Assembly: GCF_000819865.1 (NCBI RefSeq)
Contig: NZ_CDDF01000005.1
Span: 967,633 to 1,020,314 of the forward strand
Reading direction: 5' to 3'
Length of the DNA: 52,682 nucleotides
DNA from: Aeromonas eucrenophila
Lineage (GTDB): Bacteria; Pseudomonadota; Gammaproteobacteria; Enterobacterales; Aeromonadaceae
Below the pieces are notes generated by a model that was not told where the DNA came from, ran no database searches, and saw only the letters and a program-made list of their open reading frames with translations. The position numbers and the translations under genes are program-made. Positions 1-9,074 of this stretch are shown piece by piece. The number at the start of each line of letters is the position of its first letter. Position 1 is the first letter of the stretch.

Positions 1-19
1 TTTGGCGGTGAGGGAGGGA
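1..19 (-). repeat. tRNA-Ser 3'-end fragment (possible att remnant)
   Basis: The first 19 bases match the last bases of tRNA-Ser(GGA) on the minus strand, up to the CCA end, and then diverge. A second fragment, in the opposite orientation, resembles the T-arm at 99-120. Both look like leftovers of integration into a tRNA-Ser 3' end. The element they bounded would lie mostly outside the window. Confidence 0.5.
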
Positions 20-154
20 TGATTCGCCACTGCGTGGCTCACCCCTTCGGGGCGGCCCGCGGCCGTTCATCGCGGCAAGCCGCTCTGCTCGAACCCGGCG
101 AGGGTTCTCGCCCTCCCTCGTCGACATCAGAGATATGTGTCGACTTGGAAAGCA

Positions 155-180
155 AAAAGCAGACCCTGAGGTCGGCTTTT
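155..180 (-). terminator. Probable native tRNA-Ser terminator displaced by the island
   Basis: The hairpin has arms AAAAGC-GACC and GGTC-GGCTTTT around CTGA, with a T-run when read on the minus strand. It sits just beyond the att copy at 183-214. That is where the original terminator of the tRNA-Ser gene would be found after an island pushed it away. Confidence 0.5.
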
Positions 181-182
181 CA

Positions 183-214
183 ATTTGGCGGTGAGGGAGG
201 GATTCGAACCCTCG
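183..214 (-). repeat. att site, distal end of tRNA-Ser island (32-bp direct repeat)
   Basis: This 32-bp stretch is identical to 17835-17866, which is the 3' end of the intact tRNA-Ser(GGA) gene with three flanking bases. Identity stops exactly after the shared CTCG. A tRNA 3'-end copy this far from the intact gene, with an integrase next to that gene, is the classic signature of a tyrosine-integrase island. The element is about 17.6 kb. Confidence 0.88.
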
Positions 215-648
215 TTCGCATCCATCACAGCTCAAATAAAACCTTAAATTTCAATAACTTACGTCGACTTTATCGATACAAAAAACAGCCTGATTGACTC
301 AAGCTTTTGTCATGAAATTTCCCATACATCTTATATAACAAAATACAGAAAAGTCAATTTATTCACGATGGTAATGTGAGTTACGTCGCTGCCTCTCTGG
401 ATGACTGAGCGCGCTTAGTCGAGCCTTCCACTGGTACATTAGTAGTCGCCTGTAGGGGGCAGAGCAGCTCAAGGTTTTGGCTAACTAAGCCAAAATCAGT
501 GGTTTCCGCTATCTCGGTTGTGCAGTGAGCCGAATCACAGCTATTATCGGCTCATATTTTGAGCCAAATGTGTTATCGATTCGACTCAAAATGTGGCATT
601 CCGCAGTCACAGTCCGAACCCTGCAACGATAAATCACGAGACAAACAC
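215..648. other. Island-end gap with two hairpins, no gene seen
   Basis: I see no convincing gene here. There are two perfect hairpins: TTTTGGC/GCCAAAA at 475-495 and GGCTCA/TGAGCC at 549-565. The second ends about 84 bases before the Fic start codon and could be a regulatory element for that gene. No clear promoter was found. Confidence 0.4.
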
Positions 649-1773
649 ATGGTAACTGACTGGATCTGGCAGCATGAGGACTGGCCAAATTTTTGCTGGC
701 AAGATGAACAGCTACAGCCACTGCTGCGCGTGGCGCACCGTAATATGGGGTATCTCCTCGGCCTCCATTCAGTCCACTGTTCGACACTGGAGCAACAATC
801 CCTGGCACTCGATACGCTACTGGCCAATATCCTCGCCTCATCGGCCATCGAAGATGAACGACTCAATGCCCAATCGGTACGCTCATCGCTAGCTCATCGC
901 CTAGATATATCGGAGCCTCGGCCCTATCCCACCTCAGCTCGCTCTGAGGGATTGGCCAACTTGATGCTCGATGCTATCGACAATCGAAATCAGACTCTGA
1001 CGCAGGAGCGCCTTCTGCAATGGCATCTCTGGTTGTTTCCCGCTGACGACAGGATATTGCAGCGTGTACGCGTGGGTCAGCTGCGCGGTGATGAGCCGAT
1101 GCAAGTGGTATCTGGGCAACTAGATCAACCAATCGTGCATTTCGAGGCCCCACCGCGCCTAGGGCTAGCTCAGGCATTGACCACCTTTATCGACTGGTTT
1201 AATACAAGTCTGGATAACCCCTGCCTTGACCCTCTACTACGTGCCGCCATCTGCCACCTGTGGGTTGTCACGCTGCACCCGTTTGATGATGGCAATGGTC
1301 GTATTACTCGTGCCCTCACCGATTTGGCTCTCTCTCAGGCCGATAGCCAGAGCATCCGCCTGTATGCCATGTCGGCGACCATATTCGCGCAACGGGCCGA
1401 TTACTATAGAGTGCTGGGACAGGTCCAGAAAGGCAGCCTGGATGTCACCACTTGGCTGGTCTGGTTTTTGGATACCCTCAATGCCACGCTGGAGCAAGCT
1501 CGGCAGACGTTCACGCGGACCCTGGTCAAAAACCGTTTCTGGCAGCAACGGGGTTCCGAACGACTGAATGCAGAACAGGCCGCGTTGCTTGATCGAATGC
1601 TGTTAGACAGTGACGAGAACGGTTTTTTGCAGGACATTACTGCCAGCCGATATCAGAAGATGGCCGGGGTCAGCAAGGCTACCGCAACACGTCATCTTAC
1701 TGATTTACTTGATAAAAACTGCCTTGAAAAAATGCCAGGTGGTGGCAGAAATACCCGTTATCAGATCAAGTGA
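649..1773 (+). CDS. Fic/DOC family protein (putative AMP-transferase) with N-terminal DUF4172
   Basis: Fic enzymes usually transfer AMP from ATP to a hydroxyl group on a target protein. The 374-residue protein starts with a WIWQHEDWPNF stretch typical of DUF4172. It carries the full Fic motif HPFDDGNGR at residues 210-218, including the catalytic histidine, and ends in a winged-helix-like segment at about 325-374. An N-terminal SSAIEDE (64-70) fits the class II inhibitory helix pattern (S/T)xxxE(G/N), except that D replaces G or N. I chose ATG 649 over upstream starts because DUF4172 begins there; the ribosome binding site is weak. No separate antitoxin gene is adjacent, which suits a self-inhibited class II Fic. 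The target is unknown. Confidence 0.9.
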   Translation: MVTDWIWQHEDWPNFCWQDEQLQPLLRVAHRNMGYLLGLHSVHCSTLEQQSLALDTLLANILASSAIEDERLNAQSVRSSLAHRLDISEPRPYPTSARSEGLANLMLDAIDNRNQTLTQERLLQWHLWLFPADDRILQRVRVGQLRGDEPMQVVSGQLDQPIVHFEAPPRLGLAQALTTFIDWFNTSLDNPCLDPLLRAAICHLWVVTLHPFDDGNGRITRALTDLALSQADSQSIRLYAMSATIFAQRADYYRVLGQVQKGSLDVTTWLVWFLDTLNATLEQARQTFTRTLVKNRFWQQRGSERLNAEQAALLDRMLLDSDENGFLQDITASRYQKMAGVSKATATRHLTDLLDKNCLEKMPGGGRNTRYQIK

Positions 1774-2118
1774 GCCCCTCTAATTGCGGCTTTGGGTCGT
1801 TCATCCTAGAGAGTGGCCAAATGCTCATCAATGACCACATTCGGCACATTTGTCAGCTGGCAGACATAAACCTGCGCCGAGCGCTGTCTGGCCTCAATAA
1901 TATCAAAGCGCTAACCATCCGCACCTGATCGCCCCAGCCAATCAGCCAATCAGCCACATTCGAAACCATGTGGTTGCAATGTTGCGCTCGCTCATAGGGT
2001 GCTCTCCTAACTTGAATAAATAGGATATTGACAATCCCAATAGGCAGCATGATATCTTATCAGCCTTGTTTTAGGACAGGGGAAAAAGCGCAGTGAACAC
2101 CCACCTAAGAGTACATCT
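1774..2118. other. Intergenic, no gene; short tandem repeat
   Basis: About 345 bp with no supported gene. It contains a short tandem repeat (CCAATCAG twice, around 1938-1955) and short open frames on both strands without family resemblance. It ends in the possible promoter described at 2028-2055. Confidence 0.4.
2028..2055 (+). promoter_or_regulatory. Possible promoter of the HTH gene at 2119
   Basis: A perfect -35 hexamer TTGACA (2028-2033) is followed after 16 bp by TGATAT (2050-2055), a poor -10. The gene starts 64 bp downstream. Confidence 0.35.
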
Positions 2119-3189
2119 ATGGCTTTGAAATTTGAAATCCCGCAGCTGGAACTCACCCCAGAACACATTAGATCAGTGAGACTCTATCTCTCCGAGATGT
2201 ACGATATGCCAACCCCCATTACTCAAGCGGAGATGGCCAGCCTGCTCGGTTGTGGCAATACCAACAGCTACGCCAAATGGGAACGTTTGGATAACTCACC
2301 ACCTGCAATGGTACTGATGTTTTTGCAGAGGCAAATCAGCTGTGTGCACCAGCGTCTACGAATGTATCAAAGCGAAACTCATTCAATGGGTCTCTTTTTC
2401 GCCTTCCACGCTGATGTCACGCGGACGGCTGTCGATGAGGCTGCGGTACGACGCAACCGGATATTGTATGAGGGCGCCTGGGCCTTTGGGGAACTCGATA
2501 GCTTTAATCATTGGAGGTTGCCTAATACCCCATTCACTATTCGTAATGCATTTGGTGGACGCAACAAACTGCGTACGTACCCCATATTTCTGCTTGATCA
2601 GATGATACGGCAGGATGATGAGGCCATGATGTCCGCGGACGACATCCACCATATGCGTGAGGAACTGGCAGTTCTCGTCGACCGTTCGAGAAATGGCGGG
2701 ACAGCAACAGTACCATTTGAACACTTCGATGTGACCTTGAAAGGGGGAACCCTGACGATTTTTGTGCGAAACCCAGACCACCAAGCTCTGCTGCAAAATC
2801 GCTTTTCAGATGCGTATCGTCAATTTTGCCTAGATATGACGCCCGAGTTGTCTGATGAACTCATTGAGCGCAAAGGGCGGCATGTTCTGACGCGGTGTGT
2901 GAGTGATCCCGAATCCGGCCGTGTGATTTTTCGGCACTTCATTGGCGCAGACAATCGAGTAAAGTTTTTGCAATTAAGCCAACTGGGAGCCGCGCTGGAT
3001 CGGAAATCGGCGCTGCCAGCTAAAGAGCCACTTTTTTCCGCTGGATTCGAACTCTGGAGGGCGATGCAGGTAGGTGAGCGGAAATCTTCCGGCACGACAT
3101 TCAAAGTGGCCCTTGAGGGCCGAGATTTGACAATCCGTATCGATGACACATGGAAGCGTGCGCTGAAAAGTCTCGCAAATAGTTTGTAG
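2119..3189 (+). CDS. Hypothetical protein with N-terminal helix-turn-helix
   Basis: I do not recognise this 356-residue protein. Residues about 30-70 (ITQAEMASLLGCGNTNSYAKWE) look like an XRE-type helix-turn-helix, including the AxLLG and YAKWE parts. The remaining ~280 residues have no motif I can name and show no signal peptide or membrane segment. It follows the Fic gene on the same strand, 345 bp away with its own possible promoter, and is followed by a clear terminator at 3350-3376, so it is probably monocistronic. It may be a DNA-binding regulator of island cargo, but that is inference only. Confidence 0.75.
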   Translation: MALKFEIPQLELTPEHIRSVRLYLSEMYDMPTPITQAEMASLLGCGNTNSYAKWERLDNSPPAMVLMFLQRQISCVHQRLRMYQSETHSMGLFFAFHADVTRTAVDEAAVRRNRILYEGAWAFGELDSFNHWRLPNTPFTIRNAFGGRNKLRTYPIFLLDQMIRQDDEAMMSADDIHHMREELAVLVDRSRNGGTATVPFEHFDVTLKGGTLTIFVRNPDHQALLQNRFSDAYRQFCLDMTPELSDELIERKGRHVLTRCVSDPESGRVIFRHFIGADNRVKFLQLSQLGAALDRKSALPAKEPLFSAGFELWRAMQVGERKSSGTTFKVALEGRDLTIRIDDTWKRALKSLANSL

Positions 3190-3531
3190 TGGTCACTGCT
3201 AACAAAACCAAATTGACTGAATGAGGTCATTTTTCATATGTTCGGCATAACTCGACAACCCATCAGCAAGAAGATCTAACCGTCCTTACAACCGCTCATA
3301 CCACTACAGACAGCTATAACCTCGGGGTAGCCGCCCACGCTTTAATGATCATGCTGCTATCAACAGCATGTTTTTTGTGCAGGCAACGGGTGTTTGCTCT
3401 TCAACACATACAGTATACCGTCCATAGAACAGGGGTTTTCTGGGCACTCCGAAGCCCTCTGCTTTTGGTTTCGCCGAAGCTGCCGCCGAGTGTTAATATA
3501 CCCACCAATTTTTAGTGTTCTGATTGCGCCA
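3190..3531. other. Intergenic region with terminator
   Basis: Apart from the terminator at 3350-3376 I see no gene. The part next to the resolvase remnant (about 3430-3530) may include its old recombination site or a transposon end, but I could not match it to a known inverted repeat. Confidence 0.4.
3350..3376 (+). terminator. Rho-independent terminator after the HTH gene
   Basis: Perfect 7-bp stem CATGCTG/CAGCATG with a 7-nt loop, followed directly by six T residues. Confidence 0.85.
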
Positions 3532-3812
3532 ATGAACCAACGCAAAGGATACGACCGCGTATCGACCAATGGCCAGTACCTAGACTTACGCCAGCGCGAT
3601 GCGCTCATACGAGCCTGGGATACTCTCGTCGGACGGCTGGAGCAGCTAGGCCCTTGTTTGCCTGATTTGGTGCAGATTGTGGCCGGTCTTGAACTGCGAG
3701 GCGGGCAAACTGGTTTTCCATGTGTTCGCGATACTCGCAGAGTTTGCACATGGCATGATTCGGGAACGGGCGCAGGCATAGCTGGTAGCCGCCCGTGGAT
3801 CGCTGCAATGGT
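3532..3812 (+). pseudogene. Decayed serine resolvase (Tn3-type)
   Basis: The frame from ATG 3532 begins with GYDRVSTNGQ and LDLRQRDAL, matching the start of Tn3-family resolvases (GYARVST...Q...LDLQRDAL), where the serine of RVS is the nucleophile. It continues with LPDLVQIVAGLELRG, then loses a segment. The typical VFHVFAxLAEF...IRER block resumes in the +1 frame at about 3704 and hits a TAG at 3779. The gene is therefore frameshifted, internally deleted and stopped, and cannot make an active enzyme. It marks a past transposon or plasmid resolution system in the island. Confidence 0.8.
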
Positions 3813-3895
3813 ATATCTCAAACCACGATTTACAAGCATTGCGGCGTAGTCCAACCGGGTTATAAAGCGAAGATAAAAAAGAGAGAAAAATTTCC

Positions 3896-6025
3896 GTGTC
3901 CAGACTTACTGATTTGATTGCTAAGGCAAAAGCCAAAGATTCGGCATTAGGGGCCGAGTTGGATCGAGAGTTTAAGATTCTGTCGTCACGTCTTCCCTTT
4001 GGACTGAACTTCGAACGGCATAGCCCGGAGGTAGTTGAGTTGCCACTGCGACCAATCCGCAAGGGTGACAAAGTGCGCGTATTACCGGCGCGTGGCTCTA
4101 CCAAGAAGGGTGATCAGCGACTGTGGCAGGTAAAGATCATCCACAGAGCCAAGAGAACGGCTGTTTTAGAGTTGTTGGATGCGGCAGAGGTCGAAATGCA
4201 GACCGTGACGTTGGACAATCTGGTGGTGGTGGCCGAGTTCCGCGATGCCATCTACCCCGGTCTGATCAGTACCGGCAAGGTACTGCGTGGCAGCGATAAG
4301 CCTTATCATACGGTCATTAATGGCGAAAACTACCATGTCCTCAAGGCGCTGACCTACACCCATCGAGGCAGGGTGGATGCCATTTACATTGACCCACCGT
4401 ACAACACGGGAGCAAAGGACTGGAAGTACAATAACGACTATGTTGCCGGTGATGACCTATATCGACACAGCAAGTGGTTGGCGATGATGGAGCGCCGCCT
4501 GTTAGTAGCTAAAGAACTGTTGAATCCAGTGGATTCAGTGTTAATCGTCACCATTGACGAAAAGGAGTATTTGAGACTTGGATTACTATTGGAACAGGTA
4601 TTTCCAGAAGCACAAATCGAAATGGTTACAACAGTTATTAGCGCAAAGGGTGTCGCTCGGTTTGGCCAGTTCTCACGGGTAGAGGAGTTTATTTATTTTG
4701 TAAGCCTGGGTAATGCTAGTGTCCAACTTGGTGAACAGAATATGCTGGACGATTCTCGCTCGGCTACTGCGCAAATCGGACGTGATATTGATTGGCTTGG
4801 ACTTCGCCGTCGCGAACCTACTGCGAAGCGAGGGGCTCGTCCAAATCAGTTTTACCCAATATTCGTCGATGTAGTTTCAGGTTTCATTGAATCCATAGGT
4901 GATCCAATCCCCGATAACGTGGATCGAATGACAGTGACATCGCCGAAAGGAACAATTCCAATTTGGCCACTAAGGCCGAAGGGCGGTGAGGGTCTTTGGG
5001 GCATCACACCTGAAACGGCTAGGAGATATCTCCAAGATGGATTTATACGCGCACGCAACTACAAGCCGGAAAGTGGTCAGGTCGCAATTCACTATCTGCC
5101 AAGTGGTACTGTCAATGCGATTCGGGATGGGCGAATTGATGTAGTTGGGCATGATCCAGATGGTGCTGTAAGAGCTATTCATCGAGAGCGCAAGGGTGTA
5201 ATTCCAAAGCGTGTATGGAACATGGCCTCTCACAATGCGGAGAATGGTGGATCGCTGATTTTGTCTAAGTTGATTCCGGATCGTCGTTTTCCTTTCCCCA
5301 AATCACTCTACGCAGTAGAGGATGCGTTGAGATTTTTCGTTGCCAACAAGCCCGAAGCTATCGTTGTGGACTTTTTCTCTGGCTCCGGTACCACAGCTCA
5401 CGCCATTATGCGTCTGAATCGCCAAGATGGCGGTCGCCGCCAGAGCATTAGTGTCACAAACAATGAAGTTGGCGCAGATGAGCAGAAGAAGCTCAGGGAA
5501 CAGTGTTTGCGGCCTGGTGATGATGAATGGGAAAAGTGGGGCATCTGCGACCATATAACCAAGCCTCGTGTTGCAGCAGCCATCACGGGCAAGACTCCAG
5601 ACAATGAACCGATCAAGGGCGACTATAAGTTTACCGATGAATTCCCGATGGCCGAAGGCTTTGAGGAAAACGCCGAGTTCTTTACCCTGACCTACGAAAC
5701 CCCGGTTTCTATCAGTTATAACCTTGCTTTCAACCGAATTGCGCCGCTGCTGTGGATGCGAGCCGGTGCGCGGGGTCGTCGTATAGACAAGCTGCCAAGC
5801 GATGGTTGGGCGGTAGCGGATGCCTATGGACTGCTAAGCAACGTTGATGCAACCACACCTTTTATTAAGGCGCTGGCCGAGGTTGCTGGGCTACACATTG
5901 CCTATATCGTTACCAACGATGATCGACGCTTCCAAGCTATTGCCAAGCGGTTGCCAGATTACGTCGAGCCAGTGCGCCTGTACGAATCGTATCTCACCAA
6001 CTTTAGCTTCACCAACGGAGAATAA
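3896..6025 (+). CDS. Type III-like R-M system, modification (Mod) N6-adenine methyltransferase
   Basis: This enzyme would methylate adenine within the recognition site, both protecting host DNA and providing specificity for the Res subunit. The 709-residue protein has the catalytic motif DPPYNTG (residues 166-172) before the AdoMet-binding motif FFSGSGTT (about 493-500). That is the beta-class order of type III Mod proteins, with the long intervening stretch as target-recognition region. The start is GTG 3896, preceded by a purine-rich AGAGAG. The Res gene starts three bases after the stop, so the two are co-transcribed and probably translationally coupled. No simple-sequence repeat suggesting phase variation was seen. 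A solitary methylase is unlikely given the partner. Confidence 0.9.
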   Translation: MSRLTDLIAKAKAKDSALGAELDREFKILSSRLPFGLNFERHSPEVVELPLRPIRKGDKVRVLPARGSTKKGDQRLWQVKIIHRAKRTAVLELLDAAEVEMQTVTLDNLVVVAEFRDAIYPGLISTGKVLRGSDKPYHTVINGENYHVLKALTYTHRGRVDAIYIDPPYNTGAKDWKYNNDYVAGDDLYRHSKWLAMMERRLLVAKELLNPVDSVLIVTIDEKEYLRLGLLLEQVFPEAQIEMVTTVISAKGVARFGQFSRVEEFIYFVSLGNASVQLGEQNMLDDSRSATAQIGRDIDWLGLRRREPTAKRGARPNQFYPIFVDVVSGFIESIGDPIPDNVDRMTVTSPKGTIPIWPLRPKGGEGLWGITPETARRYLQDGFIRARNYKPESGQVAIHYLPSGTVNAIRDGRIDVVGHDPDGAVRAIHRERKGVIPKRVWNMASHNAENGGSLILSKLIPDRRFPFPKSLYAVEDALRFFVANKPEAIVVDFFSGSGTTAHAIMRLNRQDGGRRQSISVTNNEVGADEQKKLREQCLRPGDDEWEKWGICDHITKPRVAAAITGKTPDNEPIKGDYKFTDEFPMAEGFEENAEFFTLTYETPVSISYNLAFNRIAPLLWMRAGARGRRIDKLPSDGWAVADAYGLLSNVDATTPFIKALAEVAGLHIAYIVTNDDRRFQAIAKRLPDYVEPVRLYESYLTNFSFTNGE

Positions 6026-6028
6026 TGG

Positions 6029-8626
6029 ATGAAGTTCACGCTCAAAGACTATCAGCGCGACGCCGTCCGCGACTCCTTGAATAATTTGTGCAAAGCTCGC
6101 CGCCTGTGGCAAAACGAGTCAGATAGAACTGCGTTTTCACTGACTGCGGTAACCGGTGCTGGTAAGACAGTCATGGCAGCCGCAACCTTCGAAGCATTGT
6201 TTCACGGTGACGATGAATTCAGTTTTGATGCCGACCCGGGCGCAGTGGTGATCTGGTTCAGCGATGATCCTTCGTTAAATGAGCAGACTCGCTTTCGCTT
6301 TATCGAGGCCAGTGATCGTATCAATTACACCGATCTAGTGGTGGTGGAAAACAGCTTTAACAGGCCTAAGTTCCAAGCGGGGAAAATTTACTTTCTTAAT
6401 ACCCAGAAGCTTGGTAAGAACAGCTTGTTGGTGCGTGGGCATGACCCCGAGGAAATGGCAGCCAAACTGGATAGTACCTTCCCTGAAATGCGCCCAGACC
6501 TGCGTGCATACACTATCTGGGACACCATTCAAAATACTATCGAAGACCCAGACTTGACGCTCTATCTAGTATTGGATGAAGCTCACCGAGGCATGGGGGC
6601 ACAGACGGCAGCTAGCCAGAACGCCAAGAGCACTATTGTCCAACGGCTCATCAATGGTGTCGGTAGTGTGCCCGGTATCCCAGTGGTATGGGGCATTTCG
6701 GCTACTGTGGAACGGTTCAACAAGGCGATTGAGTCGGCAGGTAAGCATATCAAATTGCCGAATGTCGAAGTTGATGCGTCTAAAGTACAGGAGTCTGGCC
6801 TTATCAAGGACACAATCCTGTTAGATATCCCTGACAATGTCGGTGATTTCGATACCGTGCTGGTGCGGCGTGCGACAGATAAGTTAAAAGAGTCCACTGC
6901 GGCTTGGGGAGCTTACTCCAGACAGCAGCAGGAAAGCCAGGTTGTCATCCCCCTGATGGTTTTACAGGTTCCCAACACACCTGATCCTGATGAAATTGGG
7001 CGGGCACTGGATACCATTTTCGAGCGCTACCCCGAGCTGACTTCTTCCAGTGTGGCACATGTTTTTGGAGAGCACACTACACAACGATTCGGCAATCGCG
7101 ACGTGCCCTACATCGAACCGCAACGGGTTGAAGAATCGAAGTGGGTGCGGGTGCTGATTGCCAAGGATGCCATTAGCACAGGCTGGGACTGTCCACGAGC
7201 TGAGGTCATGGTTTCTTTCCGGGCTGCTAGCGACAAGACCCATATAACTCAGTTGTTGGGGCGTCTTGTGCGTTCTCCGCTGGCTCGTCGTATCCCTGGT
7301 AATGATCGCTTGAATGCCGTGGACTGCTTGCTGCCTAAGTTCAATCGTAAAGCCGTGGAGCAGGTGGTCGATGAGCTGACGACAGGCAACGAGGCTGCGA
7401 CGCCTGGACGCGTCTTGATCGATTACATTGAAGTGCGGCCGAACCCTACTGTTTCGTCTGCCCTGTGGGAGACATTCGAAGCGTTGCCAGCACAAACGCG
7501 TCCACAGCGTGGAGCTAAACCTGCGGTCAGATTGACTGCGTTGGCACATGAATTGGCGTCCGACGAGATTCTGTCCGGTGCTGGCAGGCTGGCCCATACC
7601 AAGATGCACGCCGCCTTGGATAAATTTCAGACCGACAACGAAGCCAAGATCAAGGCCAAGCGGCAGTCCGTATTGGTTGTGGATGGCAAGACCGTGAAAG
7701 CAGACATGTTGGGCCAGGGCCGGAGTCTCGAACAGTTCTGGGAAGACGCTGACGTGGCTGCGATCGACGATGCCTATCGCCGTTCGGCACGTATCTTTAG
7801 TCCAGCGATTGCCCATTCGTATGTTGATCATCTGGCGAGTCAGGAAACTGACCGCGAAGGCGATCCGGAAGCATTCTTGGAAGCCATTGTCGAAGCTCGT
7901 GTGACCGTTGCTGGTTTGGGGCTGGTGATGGAGGTGCAGGCTTACTTCGATGGCAAGGCAGATAATCTCGTAAAGGATTGGCTGGATAAGTATGGGGCGC
8001 AGATCAAGGCACTGGGCGATGATCGCAGAGAGTCCTATCGACAGATTATCGAGATGAGTGCGGAGCCGCAGGACGTCGGATTGCTGAAACCAGAAGCTAG
8101 GTATGAGGCGACCAAGGCGAACGAAAATAGCAAGGTGAGAGTTATTCCAGTTTGGGATAACCATTTACTGTGCGATCACGTAGGCAAGTACCCGGCTGAA
8201 CTGAATGATTGGGAACGGACGGTTGTAGAAACTGAATCGGCAAGGCCCGGTTTTTACTACTGGTATCGAAATCCGCAACAACCTGGACAATCTTCACTGG
8301 GTATTGCCTATGAGAAATCCGGGCAGTATGGAATTGTCCGTCCTGACTTTCTGTTTTTTGCTGAGCAGGACGGTTCCCTTGTTGTCGATCTAGTTGATCC
8401 GCATGGGCTCCATTTGAGTGATGCTCTGGTCAAGCTTCAAGGCTTGGCGCTGTATGCTGCGAGCCACCCCGATGTTTATCGCCGGATAGAGTCCATCGCC
8501 CAGGTGAAGGCAAACGGCAAACTACGAGTGCTCGACTTGAAACGGCGGGAGGTGCGGGATGCGATTGCTATTGCTCAGGATGCGGAAGAACTGTTCAGTA
8601 GTGGGCTTGCAAATGATTACCTGTGA
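6029..8626 (+). CDS. Type III-like R-M system, restriction (Res) helicase-nuclease subunit
   Basis: Res subunits use ATP to move or signal along DNA and cut when two unmethylated sites are found, in complex with Mod. This 865-residue protein has superfamily 2 helicase motifs in order: Walker A TGAGKT (42-47), DEAH (183-186), SAT in GISATVE (about 225), and motif VI QLLGRLVR (about 408-415). The C-terminal RPDFLFF...LVVDLVDPHG region looks like a divergent PD-(D/E)xK nuclease fold, but the usual ExK is not obvious. It is somewhat shorter than many Res proteins. Its position three bases after mod supports a functional pair. Confidence 0.88.
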   Translation: MKFTLKDYQRDAVRDSLNNLCKARRLWQNESDRTAFSLTAVTGAGKTVMAAATFEALFHGDDEFSFDADPGAVVIWFSDDPSLNEQTRFRFIEASDRINYTDLVVVENSFNRPKFQAGKIYFLNTQKLGKNSLLVRGHDPEEMAAKLDSTFPEMRPDLRAYTIWDTIQNTIEDPDLTLYLVLDEAHRGMGAQTAASQNAKSTIVQRLINGVGSVPGIPVVWGISATVERFNKAIESAGKHIKLPNVEVDASKVQESGLIKDTILLDIPDNVGDFDTVLVRRATDKLKESTAAWGAYSRQQQESQVVIPLMVLQVPNTPDPDEIGRALDTIFERYPELTSSSVAHVFGEHTTQRFGNRDVPYIEPQRVEESKWVRVLIAKDAISTGWDCPRAEVMVSFRAASDKTHITQLLGRLVRSPLARRIPGNDRLNAVDCLLPKFNRKAVEQVVDELTTGNEAATPGRVLIDYIEVRPNPTVSSALWETFEALPAQTRPQRGAKPAVRLTALAHELASDEILSGAGRLAHTKMHAALDKFQTDNEAKIKAKRQSVLVVDGKTVKADMLGQGRSLEQFWEDADVAAIDDAYRRSARIFSPAIAHSYVDHLASQETDREGDPEAFLEAIVEARVTVAGLGLVMEVQAYFDGKADNLVKDWLDKYGAQIKALGDDRRESYRQIIEMSAEPQDVGLLKPEARYEATKANENSKVRVIPVWDNHLLCDHVGKYPAELNDWERTVVETESARPGFYYWYRNPQQPGQSSLGIAYEKSGQYGIVRPDFLFFAEQDGSLVVDLVDPHGLHLSDALVKLQGLALYAASHPDVYRRIESIAQVKANGKLRVLDLKRREVRDAIAIAQDAEELFSSGLANDYL

Positions 8627-9031
8627 TACAGCAACTAAGAACGGTTAATCAGCTCAACTACGATCGGTGCCATGGCGTATGAAACTACAAAATGAAACCG
8701 AACTGTTTTTCCACACGGAGGAAAGAAGGGGGGCTGAGCGCCATCGAATAAGTATTCGCGCCATCCGGCCAGGCCACCCAGCCTACCTGCAACTCTGCTG
8801 CATAAGTACAATGAGTAGCTAGAGCCAACGCTGTTGCCCTTATTGAAGTGGAGCTGCCATCGGGAACGGCTGGGAATTATTTAGAACACCAAAAGGGATT
8901 CAATGGGGCTCATCATTGATTACACTGCTCATTTATCAGGGAGACTGTGTGCAGTGGAACCATCTATCTGGCTGGGAACAGACTAAAAAGCGGTTGGATT
9001 GACCCTTGGACTGGTGTTTGAACTGGATGAC

Positions 9032-9051
9032 TTGCCGTTGGCCAACGGCAA
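9032..9051. repeat. 20-bp perfect palindrome
   Basis: TTGCCGTTGG followed directly by its exact reverse complement, with no loop. A dyad without spacer fits a dimeric protein-binding site better than a terminator. Confidence 0.6.
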
Positions 9052-9074
9052 TTAAAAAACGTCTTGGTCTATTT

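Noticed and set aside
1853..2050. 65-codon minus-strand frame
   Set aside because: No start signal or similarity; composition like intergenic DNA.
6962..8164. 400-codon open frame opposite the Res gene
   Set aside because: Lies inside a gene with complete helicase motifs; no recognisable domain on the minus strand.
3896..8626. DISARM or BREX system
   Set aside because: Only an adenine methylase and a helicase-nuclease are present, three bases apart in type III order; no drmA/B/C or brx/pgl genes follow.
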